Assembly (NCBI RefSeq): GCF_029867415.1
Contig: NC_081183.1
Span: forward strand, 12,706,404-12,770,403
Source: Vicia villosa
Lineage: Eukaryota > Streptophyta > Magnoliopsida > Fabales > Fabaceae
Reading direction: 5' to 3'
DNA: 64,000 nucleotides
In this document: positions 50,058 through 62,560 of the stretch, in pieces
Layout: every line of letters begins with the position of its first letter
Position numbering within the stretch: position 1 is the first letter of the stretch
Notes under the pieces: model-generated
What the model was told of the DNA's origin: nothing
What the model saw: the letters and a program-made list of their open reading frames with translations, nothing else
The model's database searches: none
Translations under genes and position numbers: made by a program

Positions 50058-51205
50058 ACAAGGTTAAAACTATATATCAAGGAAGGACATATTAGACAAT
50101 TATTTTAAATTAAAATTAAGAATTTTGTATGAGAAATACTTAACATTCACACTTCTCCCACTTTCAAAGTAAAACTCTCAAGTCATAATTGTCCTTGAGT
50201 CACGTTTTTTTTAAGAAAAGGTATATTAATTGAGAAATAGAAAGAAAAAAACAAACTAAGCTTAAAAAACCAAATCACTCTCACTTAGAACCTGCCTACA
50301 CTGGCACAAGCAAACGCGTGCAAAAAGAAACAATACCCATCTCTTGAAAGGGTGACGAAGAGGCCCCAAAAATTTTGTATTTTTTTTTGGATTAATCTAG
50401 TTTATATATCAAAAAATATTATCTATAAATAATTAGTTACATAAATTAAATGGTTAAGTTTGTTTTTGGTCCCTATAAATATCTTAAATTTCATTTTTAG
50501 TCCCTATTAAAAAAATGACATATTTTACTCCCTATGAAAATTTTATGCATTCAATTTTAGTCCCTGCTATTTTTTAAAATTTTGAAAACTATTTAGTTAC
50601 TCTTAAACTTTTAAAGTTTTTAATAATTTTTTTATACTTGTTTAGAATACTATAAAATATTTCTTTACCAAATTATAAAATTTTATAAAATGAGAAGAAT
50701 TAAGTATGAATTTTTTAAATTTCAAAAGGTAATGATAAAAGTAGTGTAAATATCGACTTAGAAATTAAATTTTGAGTTTTTTTTTCGAAGAACTTTTTAT
50801 AACGTTCTAAACATGTCTGTAAAATAATCATCCAAAAATACACATCGGTTTAACAGTAGGGACTAAAATTAGATGCATAATAATTTTGTAGGGACCAAAA
50901 CATGTTATTTTTTTAATCGGGACAACAAACATAATTTGATAATTTTATAGGGATCAAAAACATATTTAACCCTAAATTAAATGAGATTCTAGATAATTAA
51001 AAAAAATTAATATTTTAAAATTTTAATATGTATAAATATATTTATTATTTAAATTGTATTCTATACTAAGATAAATATTATGTTCATAAAATATTTAATA
51101 TGTTGACTTATTTAATATTCTTAAAAAATATAAAATCATTATTTGAGTAATTATTTAAAGTCTTAATATAGAGTAAATTGGTTGAATTCATTCACTAACT
51201 CAGAA

Positions 51206-51251
<46 letters not shown>

Positions 51252-51716
51252 ATTTCTATTGATTTGTTAACTTAAAATGGTTTATTAATATATCTTAAAT
51301 TATATTCAAATTAGAACACCCCAAGAAAAAAACTGGAAAAAGAACACATATATAAAAAAAAAATAAAGCTTTTATTTTAAAATCTAACAGCAAATTGAGG
51401 TTTGCACCCAACATATTTTACATAACCTTATTTTTTTCGCCCTCAGAAAATAAACTCACACACCTACGTTCCTATATATTTATTTTTGAGAATATAAATT
51501 CACCTCTTACCAACGTCATTATCTCACAACAACAAAATAAAGGAAGAACTTGTGGGTAAGTTGTATATAAAGTTTTTGACTCACTTGAATTTCCATTCAC
51601 AATTTTTACTAACTACAACTCTAACAAATTTATATGTGTTTTCTAATGCGTATTTTCTTTAATATTCAATTAATTTTACATGTTTGACTAACATGTTAAG
51701 TGTGGATGGTGTATAC
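50058..51716 (+). other. Upstream region of array unit D, interrupted by a MITE
   Basis: Unit D begins with 'acaaggttaaaactatatat'. The usual upstream block is split by the MULE-type MITE at 50452-50972. A short (TA)n run lies at 51210-51246. Confidence 0.65.
50452..50972. mobile_element. MULE-type MITE, copy 2 (521 bp), TSD taaattaaat
   Basis: Starts GGTTAAGTTTGTTTTTGGTC and ends with the complement, TTTAACCC. The 10 bp taaattaaat flank it on both sides (50442-50451, 50973-50982). Sibling units B, C, E and F show the uninterrupted sequence acataaatta(a/t)atgagattct with a single copy. It is the same family as 1393-1917. Non-coding. Confidence 0.92.
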
Positions 51717-52107
51717 ATGAATCATTTAAACAACAAAAAAATTTCAGAAAAAACAAATAAGACATTGTCAAAAATCAAACATAATAGAGGACTGTCTCAT
51801 AATATTGTCTTGTGTACTTACCATGACAATACTCCACCTGGCTATGAATGATTACTCATAGCATGGGTGGCAGAAGAACGTAGAATGAAGTCTAGAAGGT
51901 TTATAAAGGTAACAGTTAGATGCTTTTAATTTATTATATGTTGTTTCCTTCAATTCAATAGATTGAGGATCAAAGGTGCATCCTTCTTTCTTTTGATATA
52001 TTTATTTTAATTGTGCAATATTCTTTAATCTAGAAGAAAATATTTATAAAAGCAAGAGTGAGGTTAAAGCAGCATGGGAGAAAGATGAGTTGGTGCTCAT
52101 CGACTAA
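51717..52107 (+). pseudogene. Array unit D: MBD-like pseudogene
   Basis: Exon 1 (51717-51908) is 192 nt, but the codon for Trp45 has become TGA (51849-51851). The leader acceptor is lost (gtatac instead of gtagac), the exon 2 acceptor AG is now AA (52017-52018), and one base is missing at the start of exon 2 (52019-52107). Several independent hits show long-standing loss of function. Confidence 0.9.
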
Positions 52108-52438
52108 ATTAAAGTTGATATGATGATATATGATATAGCTAGTGTTATTTTATATATAATCCCTTCTTTAATAGTTAATGAACCAGAGATGTTCATTAAT
52201 GAATGTTGTATTTATGTTCATTATGCTTATCAAGTCAATTATATGATTAGTTCAAAAATTATAAGACTATATTTCTCAAATCAAATTTCTTAAGGTGTAT
52301 TCATTTTAAGGATTAAAATTACAATCTTAGAAATATTATTTTTTAGAATATTATTATATGGAACTTATTCACCTCTATTTGTTTGGGGAGTAATTTAGCT
52401 TCCAATAAACATTTATGAAATATATTTAATATTATTTA

Positions 52439-52597
52439 TATATTTTTTTAGTTTATCACCACCGGTATAATCCGGTTCGAGGGTCAGTTCTGAAATCAAG
52501 TGGTTTCAGTCCCCTCCCGATCGCAATTGTGTGGAATCGAACCATGGTTCTCCCTACCAAATTCAGCGCCAATCACCACTGAACCAACCAACGACTG
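52439..52597 (-). mobile_element. tRNA-derived SINE (159 bp) with 19-bp TSD
   Basis: On the minus strand it begins GTCGTTGGTTGGTTCAGTGG and ends in an A-rich tail (read on plus as tattttttta). Box A (TGGTTCAGTGG) lies at 52576-52586 and box B (GGTTCGATTCC) at 52533-52543. The 19-bp duplication atatatttaatattattta is at 52420-52438 and 52598-52616. Sibling units A, B and C have a single version of this site. It is a complete short retroposon, transcribable in principle by RNA polymerase III. Confidence 0.9.
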
Positions 52598-52688
52598 ATA
52601 TATTTAATATTATTTAGGAGAACACGAGAATAGTTCATATTTAAGACCACATAATAAATTTACAATCCATGAAACAAACGTCACTTAA

Positions 52689-53340
52689 ACAAGGTTAAGA
52701 CTATATATCAAAGGAAATATTGGACCATTATTTTAAATAAAAGTAAAAAAATTGTATGAGAAATCTTTAACATTCACACTTCTCCCTCCTTTAAAGGAAA
52801 ACTCTTAAAGTTATAATTCTCCTTGATTCAAGTTTTTTTAAAAGGAAAAGTATATTAATTGAGAAAAAATTAAAGGGTTTAAGTAATCTAAACTAAAACA
52901 AAAAGTGCAAGAAATAAAAAGAAATAAACAAACTAAACTTGAAAAACCAAATCACCCTCACCTAGAACCTGCCTACACCGGTACAAGTAACCGCATGCAG
53001 AGAAAAACACTACCCATCCTTTCAAAGGGTGATGTAGAGGCCCCTAAAGTTTGTATTATTTTTCTTTGTTGATTAGTCTAATTTTTATATATTAAAAGAT
53101 ATATTCTAAAAATAATTAGTTACGTAAATTAATTGAGATTCTAGATAATTGAAGAAAAATTTTAAATTTGTTTTAAAATTTAATATTAATTAAAAAAATT
53201 ATTATTTAAACTATATCTTATATTAAGTTAAATATTATGTTGAAAAAATATTCAATGTGTTGACCTATTTAATTTTTATCAACACTTACTCCACATCCTA
53301 ACCATTATTTTTTTTCAATCTAATGGTTAAAATTAATGAG

Positions 53341-53391
<51 letters not shown>

Positions 53392-53877
53392 TAAAATTAT
53401 TGTTTATAATATTTTATAACTTAAAATGATTTATTAATATACCTAAAATTGTATTCAAATAAGAACAAGCCAAGAAAAAAACTGGAAAAAATACATATAA
53501 AGAGAAATTTAGCTTTTATTTTAAAACCAAACGACAAATTGAGGTTTGCACGCAATATACTTTACCTAACCACATTTCTTTGACCTCAGGAAATAAACTC
53601 ACACACCTACACACCTATGTATTTATTTTTTTAGGGTATAAATTCACCTGTTACCGATGCCATTCTCTCACACTAAAAAAAAACATAAGAAAAAAAATTA
53701 AAGGAAGAACTTGTGGGTAAGTTGTATATAAACTTTTCGAATCATCTGAATCTCCATTCATAATTTTTATTAACTATAACTTTAGCAAATTTAGATGTGT
53801 TTTTCTTGCACATTTTCTTTAATATTCAATTAATTATACATTTTTTACTAACATGTATAAGCGTGCATGGTGTAGAC
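52689..53877 (+). other. Upstream region of array unit E
   Basis: Starts 'acaaggttaagactatatat'. Carries the conserved 'aaagggtgatgtagaggccc' word near 53023 and a (TA)n run at 53344-53393. The segment 53276-53340 differs from the sibling units. Confidence 0.6.
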
Positions 53878-54144
53878 ATGATCATTCAAACCACAAAAGT
53901 TTTTCAGAAGAAACAAACAAGACATTGTCAAAAATCAAATATAACATGACAATACTTCACCTGGTTGTGAATGGTTACTCACAACATGAGTGGCAGAAGA
54001 ACGTGGAATGAAGTCTGACATGGTTTATAAGGTAACAATTACATGATTCTAATTTATTTTACTGTCTTTCCTTTAATTCAATAGATTGAGGATCAAAGGT
54101 GCACCCTTCTTTGTTATAATATTAACTTTATAACTATAAAAACA

Positions 54145-54205
<61 letters not shown>

Positions 54206-54318
54206 AACTGATATTTATTTATTATGGAGTACTTCTATGACCCAAAAGAAAATCTTTATAATAGCAAAAGTGAGGTTAAAGAAGCATGGAAAAAGATGAG
54301 TTGATGGTCATCGACTAA
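53878..54318 (+). pseudogene. Array unit E: MBD-like pseudogene
   Basis: Exon 1 remnant 53878-54031. A base is missing right after the ATG (atgatcatt), and about 37 bp corresponding to codons 23-35 are deleted. Exon 2 remnant 54230-54318 has a further lost base (gcatggaaaaag). A (TA)n run at 54149-54203 lies in the intron. Not functional. Confidence 0.9.
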
Positions 54319-54369
54319 TTAAAAGTTGATATGATGATATGTGATATAGCTAGGGTTATTTTATATTTA

Positions 54370-55115
54370 ATATTAGAGTTGTGTCTAACTCATCCCTACA
54401 AAATTGACTTGTAAGGTGAGGGGTGTCATTCTATGTGAACTCACCCATGCTCTATCTCCAATCCATGTGGGACTTTAGGATCTTTTCTAACACGCCCTCT
54501 TACGCTCAGCACTATTTTGGGCTTGGTGCGTTGATAATAATGGTGGGAGGCCCATGGTCTGACTGATAGGCTTTGATACCACTGTTGGGTATTATACCAA
54601 AATTGAAGTAGAATGTTGATTTTACATATAAATACTCCTTCCATGCAGAATTGGATTCTTTGTAAGATTAATAGCTAACTTGTTGTCAATCTACAACACT
54701 AGAGGTTTCTTCACTTCAACCTCGATCTCTTCCAGCACATATCTGATCCAAATTGCTTGGCATGCAACATAGGATCCTGCTATATATTCAGCTTCACACG
54801 ATGACAATGCCACCACATGTTGCTTTCTCAAGCACCATGTGATTAGGGCACCAAAGACTTGAAAGAAATAACCATTTGTGCTTCTTCGATCTTCTTTATC
54901 TCCACACCAATCAACATCTGAATAACAAGTTATCGAAGATTCTTTACTTTCAGAGTCTCTTCAAAATAGAATTCTATATTTTATCGATCTTTTTAAGTAT
55001 TTCATGATTCTACTTGCAGCCATCATGTGTGATACCCTTGGTTCACTCATGTATCTGCTCACTAATCCGACTCTGAAACCTATACCAGGTCGACTATTGT
55101 AGACATCCCTCAAAG
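54370..55115 (-). pseudogene. Ty1/copia 3' fragment: RNase H region plus LTR-like sequence
   Basis: On the minus strand, 55070 down to 54680 reads in the order of copia RNase H: an SRYMSEP..SHMMAASRIMKYLK segment, SDVDWCGDKEDRRSTNGYFF, WCLRKQHVVALSSCEAEYIA, then ACQAIW and a DNKLAIN-like end. Frame breaks are few, so the fragment is not very old. The stretch 54370-54650 ('tgggtattataccaaaattg', 'caatccatgtgggactttag') is probably LTR. It is inserted in the 3' flank of unit E; clean target duplications were not found. Confidence 0.8.
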
Positions 55116-55948
55116 ATCCAACAAGGAAATAACGGACAATTTTTAAAAATTAAAATTAAGAAATTGGAATGAGAAATTTGTAACCTTCATACTTCTCCCA
55201 CCTTATATGGAAAACTCTTAAGTTATTATTATCCTTGAGTCATGTTTTTTTAAAAGAAAAAATATATTAATTGACAAAAATTCAAAGGTTTTAAGAAATC
55301 TAAACTCAAAAAAAAAAAAGAGCAAGAAATAGAAAGAAAAGAAACAAACTAAGCTTGAAAAAGCAGATCACCTTACCTAGAGCCTGCCTACACCAGCATA
55401 AGCAACCGAGTGTAGAGAGAAACACTACCCCAACCCACCAAAAGGGTGACATAGAGGCCTCTAAAGTTTGTACTTTTTCCTTTGTTGATTAATCTAGTGT
55501 TTATATATCAAAAAATATATTCTAAAAGTAATTAGTTACATAAATTAAATGGGATTCTAGATAATTGAAGAAAATATTTTTAAATTTTGTAAATTAATTT
55601 TATAATTTAATATTGATAAATTTATTTATTATTTAAACTTTATTCTATACTAAGATGAATATTATGTTGATAAAATGTTCAATATGTTGACCTATTTAGT
55701 GTTCTTATGAAATAAAAATCAATATTTGAATAATTTAAAGTTTCAATTTAGAGTAAATTGATTGAATTTAGCCACACAGTCAAAAAAATAAAATATAGAT
55801 ATTTTTGAGATATTGTTTATAATGATTTTATAACTTAAAATGATTAATTAATATACCTAAAATTGTATTCAAATTAGAACATCTCAAGAAAAAAACTGGA
55901 AAAAAATACATATATAAAGAAATTAAGCTTTTAGTTTAAAACCAACCT
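55116..55948 (+). other. Array unit F: truncated upstream region only
   Basis: Has the unit's opening and upstream blocks ('aaagggtgacatagaggcct', 'taaatgggattctagataat', 'aaaactggaaaaaaatacat') but stops at 'ttttagtttaaaaccaac', where the LTR complex begins. The TATA box and gene are not present, and I did not find the remainder to the right. Confidence 0.75.
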
Positions 55949-56299
55949 TCTAACACCGATAATTATTATCTAATAGTTAAATGGTAACATAATTACATGT
56001 GTGAGAATGACTAAAATATTATTTTTCCTTAAGTTGGGATTAAACAAAGAAATAAGGGTAGATTGGTCATTTTCACCTCGTAAATGGAATAAGGGCGTAA
56101 TGGTAATTTCCACCTTCTAATGATAGGACTTGGGATTTGTTTAGGCTGCATAACCTCATTCATTCTCATTTGGCAAAACATATTTTGAGGAGTAGAGAGA
56201 GGAACATGTGAAACAAGGGAAAGATAGGAAGATTAACTCCAATTTCAAGTGTTCCACTTTCCATGCATCAAGAACTCATATAAGTCTGAGACTTCTCAT

Positions 56300-59057
56300 T
56301 GTAACAGCCCGATTTTATTATATATTTTATTTATTAGCTTATTGTGTGTTTTATTAATTATTTGTTTATTTAATTATTATGTGGTATTACTAATTAATTG
56401 AAATATCTAATTATATGCATATTTGTGCTTTATGATTTAATTAGGTTATTAGTAGTATACTATGTATTGGGCCTAATTAATAATTGGATGGGTGGGTAAT
56501 AATATAACTAAGCCCATTAAGAGAAATATAGTAAGAAGAGGAAAACTAGGGTTTTAGAGATAACATAATTTGGGGAAAAGAAGAGAAAGAAGAGAAGAGA
56601 GGAGAAAGAACAAGAGAAGAGGAATTGTAGATTTCTTGAAGTTAGAAGGAGAAATTCAAGAGGTAAGGGTTTGAATCCAAGTTCTTATAGGTTTATATGA
56701 TTGGGTAATATTGTGTATGCATTCTATTCTTCCATTTCATGAATTTAGAAAATGATAAGGTTTATGTGAAACCAATTGGATTTTGTGATTTGTTCATGTT
56801 CAATGTGTTGTATGGATGACCCATGGTTAGGAACATGTTTAGGAACCTTATATGTGTGCTAAATTTGCTTTCAAATGATGTATGGATTGTGTATGGGTTA
56901 ATGGGTGTTGTATGAGGGGATTAGGGAAGAAAAATGGTGAAATATGAGTTTTTACGCAGCTTGGGTCGACCTATGCAGAATCTGAGTCAACCTAAATAGT
57001 CCAGAATGCCAAAAATCTATTTTTCCTTCAGTTAGGTCGACCTAGAGGAGCTTTGAGTCGACCTAAATGAGTTTGCGTCGACCTAAGGGTTCAATTTTGA
57101 GCAGATTTTGTAAAGACCATAACTTTTGATCCGTAACTCCGTTTTATACGTCGTTCGAAGCGTTAGGAAGCTAATGAGATTATCTATATGATAGGATAGA
57201 GTTGGTTGATGTTGAATGGTTTAATTTTGATGTTAATATATGGATAACATGTGATTACTTATGTGTGCATTATGAATTAATGACTTGTGGTTAATATTCA
57301 TAGATGTGTTAAGTGATGTGATATCCATGATATGTTGGAATGAATATATGTATTTATATGTACTATTTGAATGTATCTTGTTGATAATTATCATTTAAAT
57401 GTGTATGTATCGAGATGTGGATTGAATAAATGATAATGCTAGACTTGAGTACATGTGATTGATTGATGTGTGTTAGTTGATGCATTGTTTGGAAGAGAAG
57501 TCAAGTTGTGTAACGTTGTGCAAATTTGTAGAGATGTGATTGTGTAGTTTAATAGATAGAGAGATCGTCTTAAATGCATGAGTCTTGTTTTGTTGCACAC
57601 GTACACAAGCATGAGTCTTTGAAAGTGGCAATGTCGGGTAATCTCGCGAAGATTATTTGCTTGTCCCAAATCTAACGCCGAATGGGATTTGAAAGCTTAA
57701 CGCCGTATGGAGCTTTGAGGTGGTTATCTAGTCTATAGAGGAAAGACAATCAGCATGACCGAAAATGATAACGGATGGGATCCACATGCATATCGCATTG
57801 AGTCACACTTGAGCCGCACGTGTTGGTGTGAAATGTTGTTGTTGGTGTGATTTATGTGATATGATTTATGTGGAATGATGTTGGTGGATATGCATATATG
57901 TGGATTTGTGATTCATTTGATATGAATAGTTGTTGTGTTATGAATGTGATACATGTGATTGAAACATATGTGATGTAGATGTGAATTTATATGTACTAAT
58001 GATATATGTATATATGTGTGGATATGTGAATCATGTTTGATTGAGGATGATACATGTGTAAGAGAGGTGGTTACATGTATACTTGTAGTATTAATGATAC
58101 GATTCCAATGATGTAAATATATTCTATGATGTTTTGTGAAATGGGATAGAGATAAATATGCGCATTTGGTGATATATGTTCATACTTGCGATATATCGGT
58201 GAATCTTATACATGACTATATATTTGGAAAAACATGTATATGTGATTATGTGATGATAACTTATATATTTAGAATATGATTATGTTTGAATTCAATTGTT
58301 ACTTCGTGAATGTTGTCGAAAATGATATGTACTTAGAATCCACATGTTGGTGAAACATGATTATGTACATTGTTTAGAAATCATGTTAGATTATGTGGAA
58401 TTGAATGAACTAAGTTGTATGACATGAATATGTGAATTTTGATTAATTGCATATGATGCATGTTTATGTGAAGAGTGATGAATTCTTGAAATGTATTCTT
58501 GATGTGTTTTACATTTCCCATATTATGTTTATCTATAAGAAGTTGAATTCTCACCCTTCTGTTTGAATGTTATCCTTTGTTGGTAACGTGCAGGTTTCGT
58601 GGATAGTGATGCTTCGAAGGAGGCTTAGCTTAGAGATTTATATCTTTGTAAGGTGTCGTGACTAAGTAGTCACTTGTGCTCTGGTCATATGTAACACATG
58701 GGGTTGGGTTTATATTTTATGACTCGTTGTTATAAGATATTTATTTACTCGTACTGTATTTCGTATTTGAATACTTATTTTGTTGATGAATGGCCATGAG
58801 CCGAGATGTTGAGATATGGTGGATGATGTATGGGAATCATTCGACTTTACCATTTATTTGATGAGATGATTATTCCACTGTGATTTGCATGTTGTTTTAA
58901 ATCCCGTGTTATTTGGAAATGACCATTGCATGTTTTAAAGATAAAATGTTGTTTTATTTTGAATTATGTGTAACGCCCTCGTGAGATGCATGCTTCTTTA
59001 CTCTGATTTATGAAAATGTATGCCTTATTTGTTTAGTATAGAATTGGGGGTGTTACA
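56300..59057 (+). mobile_element. Solo LTR (2758 bp), TSD ctcat
   Basis: Starts TGTAACAGCCCGATTTTATT and ends GAATTGGGGGTGTTACA, with ctcat at 56295-56299 and 59058-59062. The word 'ctcacccttctgtttgaatg' (58551) and 'ggtaacgtgcaggtttcgtg' shortly after are shared with the solo LTR at 21787-25066 in opposite orientation. Around 56955-57090 there are four 'gtcgacctaa' type words. It interrupts the outer LTR complex. There is no coding region. Confidence 0.9.
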
Positions 59058-59134
59058 CTCATCATCCCTTTCCATTTCAGCAACATCATCATCAATAAGG
59101 TGAGTTCCATTAGTTAGGAACTTGGGTAGGATGT

Positions 59135-61330
59135 TAGGAACCTTGCATGATTAAGGGTTTAGATTGTGATTAATATGTTGCATGCTTGATTAAATGCTGA
59201 AAATGTGTTCATATAATGACTTTGTATGCCTTGGAATGTTGATACATGTTTAGGTTCATATTAGCATGGATTGGGATAAAATAGGGGACTTTAGAACCCT
59301 AATTTCATGTTCTGCTACTATCAAACTTTGCTTAGCAAACTCTGTCTCACTTAGCAAAAGTCTGCAGATTGAACCAAATTGTGTTTCCACTAAAATGGTC
59401 ATATCTTGAGTGTTACAACTCGAAATGGAGAACAGTCAGAAGCGTTAGAAAGGTCTTTTAATGCTCCTTAATTAAGAATATGCTTAGATATCATGATTTT
59501 AGTTCAGTTATGACATATGGAAAATGGATGTTTAATTGCATGAGGCTGAATACGCATAATGGCCTTGAGAATATGTTTATATGATGCTACCCCTTTTGTT
59601 GATTTCATGTCATTAGTTCAAGCCTCGGTATTCTACATGACTAATGCTCTCTTGACTTGAGTAATGGATGCATGTTTGTGGTTTAGTTAGTTATGGTGTA
59701 TATTTGAAAGTTCTAGTTTTTATGAGTTTCAGGACTTTCGTTTAACGAACTACCCAATTCCCATAAATGGGTTTGCCTTTGTTTGAGTTTGCTGGGACTT
59801 TGCTACACCTTGCTTAGCAAACTTCCCTGAACATAATTTTATAACTTCTCTCCCTTAAGTGCAGTTTTGTTCCGTGATGCGAATCAAATGCCTCTTTTGT
59901 CCATTATGAAAAATGTGATGTATTATGAGATGATTAATGGCGTGTTACGATCACTTGTTATGTTTATTATATATGTGTGCTTAATGTAATGCACTATGTT
60001 GATAAATGCTATGATGTGATCACTTGCTTTTCCTGTTTCTCGTCTGTTCCAGTTGCACATTCAAATGAGATTGTGACATGTGCTTGCATCGAAGTAGGCC
60101 TAAGTTACTAGGTGGTAAATCACTTGGATACTCACCGTAGCAATCGAGCAACATGCTTATGGCCTAGTTTAGATGGCAGATATAACATATGGATTCCTCG
60201 TACGCGGGTACAGGTCTGCATACTTGTTTGTGCTAACCTTGTGTGAATTAGAGGTAGTTTTCGATAGCTGATAGGCAGGTTAATCCAGAAGACCTAACCT
60301 TGAGAGTAGCTCCCGAGATAAGGAAGTCAAGTAACTCCACAAGACCTATTAGATTACGATTAATATGTTGCATGCTTGATTAAATGCTAAAAACGTGTTC
60401 ATATGATGATTTTGTATGCCTTGGAATGTTGATACATGTTGGGATTCATATTGGAATGAAAGAGGGGACTGTAGAACCCTAATTTCGTGTTATGTTATTG
60501 TCAAACTTCACTTAGCGAACTCTGGCTTGCTTAGCGAAAGTCAACAGACTTAACCAAATTGTGTTTCCACTAAAATGGCCATATCTTGAGTTTTACAACT
60601 CGAAACGGAGCACAGTCAGAAGCGTTGGAAAGGTCTTTTAATGCTCCTTACGAATATGCTTAGATATCATAATTTTAGTTCAATTATGACATATGGGAAA
60701 TGAATGTTTAATTGCATGATGTTGAATAAGCATAATGGCCTTGAGAATATGTCTATATGATGTTACCCCTTGTGTTGATTTCATGCCATTAGGTCAAGCC
60801 TAGGTATTTTACATGACTAATTCTATTTTGACCTTAGTAATGGATGCATGGCTGTAGTTTAGTTAGTTATGGTGTATATTTGAAAGTTTTGTTTTTCTGA
60901 GTTTTTGGACTTTCGTTTAGCGAACTACCCAAGTTAATGTGGCTTATCGACATATTGATTGTTGTGCTTGTGTAACCATATAGGCGTGTTACATTTGGAT
61001 ACTCACCACAGGTGTGCTTGTGTAGCCATGTCGTCCTAAATCACTTGGATACTCACCTAACTCATTGAAAGTGGTCTTCTTGTGTAGTCTTCTGGCGTTA
61101 TACACTTGGATACTCACCAATGGTGTGCTTGTGTGGCCTAGTTTGGATGGCATATACTAATTCTAGATTCCTCTTACGCGGGTACGGGTCTGCATACTCA
61201 TTTGTGCTAACCTTGTGTGAATTGGGGGTAATTTCCAATAGCAGATAGGTAGGTAAACCCAGAAGACCTGACCTTGAGGGTAGCTCCGGGCGAAAAGCAG
61301 GTAAACCTGGAAGACGTATTCTGAAGGAAA
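59135..61330 (+). repeat. Two tandem diverged copies of a segment of about 1.2 kb
   Basis: 59165-59470 and 60356-60650 align closely ('taatatgttgcatgcttgat', 'gtgtttccactaaaatgg', 'cagtcagaagcgtt'), an offset of about 1190 bp. The distal parts also pair: 60161-60330 with 61135-61300 ('acgcgggtac', 'ctaaccttgtgtgaatt'). The second copy is shorter. This is an internal duplication in the LTR complex. Confidence 0.85.
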
Positions 61331-61827
61331 CGTACATCCAATAATCTGTTTGCATGTTGTGTGATATGAATATCCCAATTAGGAAGGTTAAGGGACTCCC
61401 TAATTGTGATGCTCTGTGTTGTTTGAATTTCTTGTACCTGGCAGTGAGGAAACCCCGGATCAATGGTGGATCAGTTTTGATGCATATACCCTGTAGAGAT
61501 GAGAGGACCCATAGGATAGGGGACTCACTAAGCTTTAGTTATCTCACCCCATTCCAATTATCTTTTTCAGGCACATGTTAGAAGTAAACAAATTGCTAGG
61601 AGGTCTGGATTGAAGAATGTTGATGGGCAAATGACAGAAAGACCTTATCAAATCTTATCTTTCCGCTGTGCATTGTTGTAGACGTATGTATTGTATACAC
61701 TCGTATCTCTATTATTACAATGTATACAATTTTATTTATGTCATTTTCTTGATTTTGTATGTTTTCATGTACCATACTATCACATCACCGCATATTATTC
61801 TAGATGTATATGTACGGGATGTTACAA

Positions 61828-62289
61828 ATTACTTCTAAGCTGGAAAGGAAAAAATTGTGATTCCCACCCAAAGTTCTATTTAAGTGTTTTGCCTCTTTTC
61901 TCCTTTCATTATCCACACTTTGCATTCAAGAAATCGGAATTTGGAAAGAAGGAAAGAGAAAATGTGGGTGGAAGATTAGAGAAGGAATACTGGACTCAAG
62001 TGCTTCCCATGAATGCATGCATGAAGCTGTATGAAGAACCAATATCAAGTACATCCTCATTATCATCATCATCATCATCATCATCATCTCCATCATTCGG
62101 TCATGAAAAATCAGAATCTTCATCTTAATGTGAGTTCCATAGTTAGATACTTAGGTAGGAATGGGGGCTGGATTGCATGTTGAATGGGTTAGTGTGATAT
62201 TACCTACAGTGAATCTATGAATGGGTTTTTTTTAAATTCTTGTTATTGCAGGTATTGCTTATGATGTGTTTTGGTCTCCTAAGACTGTT
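61828..62289 (+). repeat. Partial third copy of the LTR-complex leader
   Basis: Contains 'gtgagttccatagttagata' and 'cttaggtagga' (62130-62160), matching 'gtgagttccattagttagga' at 59100. It contains an (ATC)n run at about 62056-62090. The frame of about 145 codons across 61691-62128 spans the LTR end and this microsatellite, with no recognised domain; I do not regard it as a gene. Confidence 0.55.
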
Positions 62290-62560
62290 GTTGTATGTTA
62301 GGGATTATCGCGGTGAAAAATCGGAGACCAAACTATTGACTAACTTGACTCACAAAATAAGAAGTCACCACCAAACTTTATTATTTCCAAGAAAAGGGAA
62401 ACGATCAAAACCCTAAATAAACGTACAATGCAATAAGCAATACTAGAAGCAAAGCACAAAAAAGAGATCAAAGATACGGGGGTTGGTTATACAAAGGGAA
62501 AGTATTAGTACCCTATGTATCTATAGTACTCTATAGGAACCTCTTGTTATATCTATATTA
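62290..62560 (-). repeat. Ogre/Tat-like LTR end fragment, minus strand
   Basis: The words 'gattatcgcggtgaaaaatc', 'agtcaccaccaaactttatt', then 'gggttggttatacaaaggga' and 'aagtattagtaccctatgta' are, in reverse, the same layout as the 3' part of the Ogre-like LTR at 29440-29625 (entry to 'taaccgactccc', 'ggcgactctgttaattttcg'). The fragment is diverged. Confidence 0.5.

Larger units (their letters stand above)
55949..61827 (+). mobile_element. Tekay-like LTR complex with nested solo LTR and internal duplication
   Basis: The left end 'tctaacaccgataattatta' resembles a mutated TGTAACACCCGATAATTATT LTR start. The right end at 61817-61827 is GGGATGTTACA. Inside, 'tctcaccccattccaattat' (61542) matches the pre-U5 word of the other LTRs here. 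Without the nested LTR it is about 3.1 kb. I found no matching 5-bp duplication, so the left border is less certain. Non-coding throughout. Confidence 0.6.

Noticed and set aside
54441..54644. 67-codon minus-strand frame
   Set aside because: Falls in LTR-like sequence next to the copia RNase H fragment; no motif.
61691..62128. 145-codon frame with a serine tract
   Set aside because: Serine-rich part is the (ATC)n microsatellite; the frame spans an LTR end and a repeated leader, and no homologous domain is recognised.
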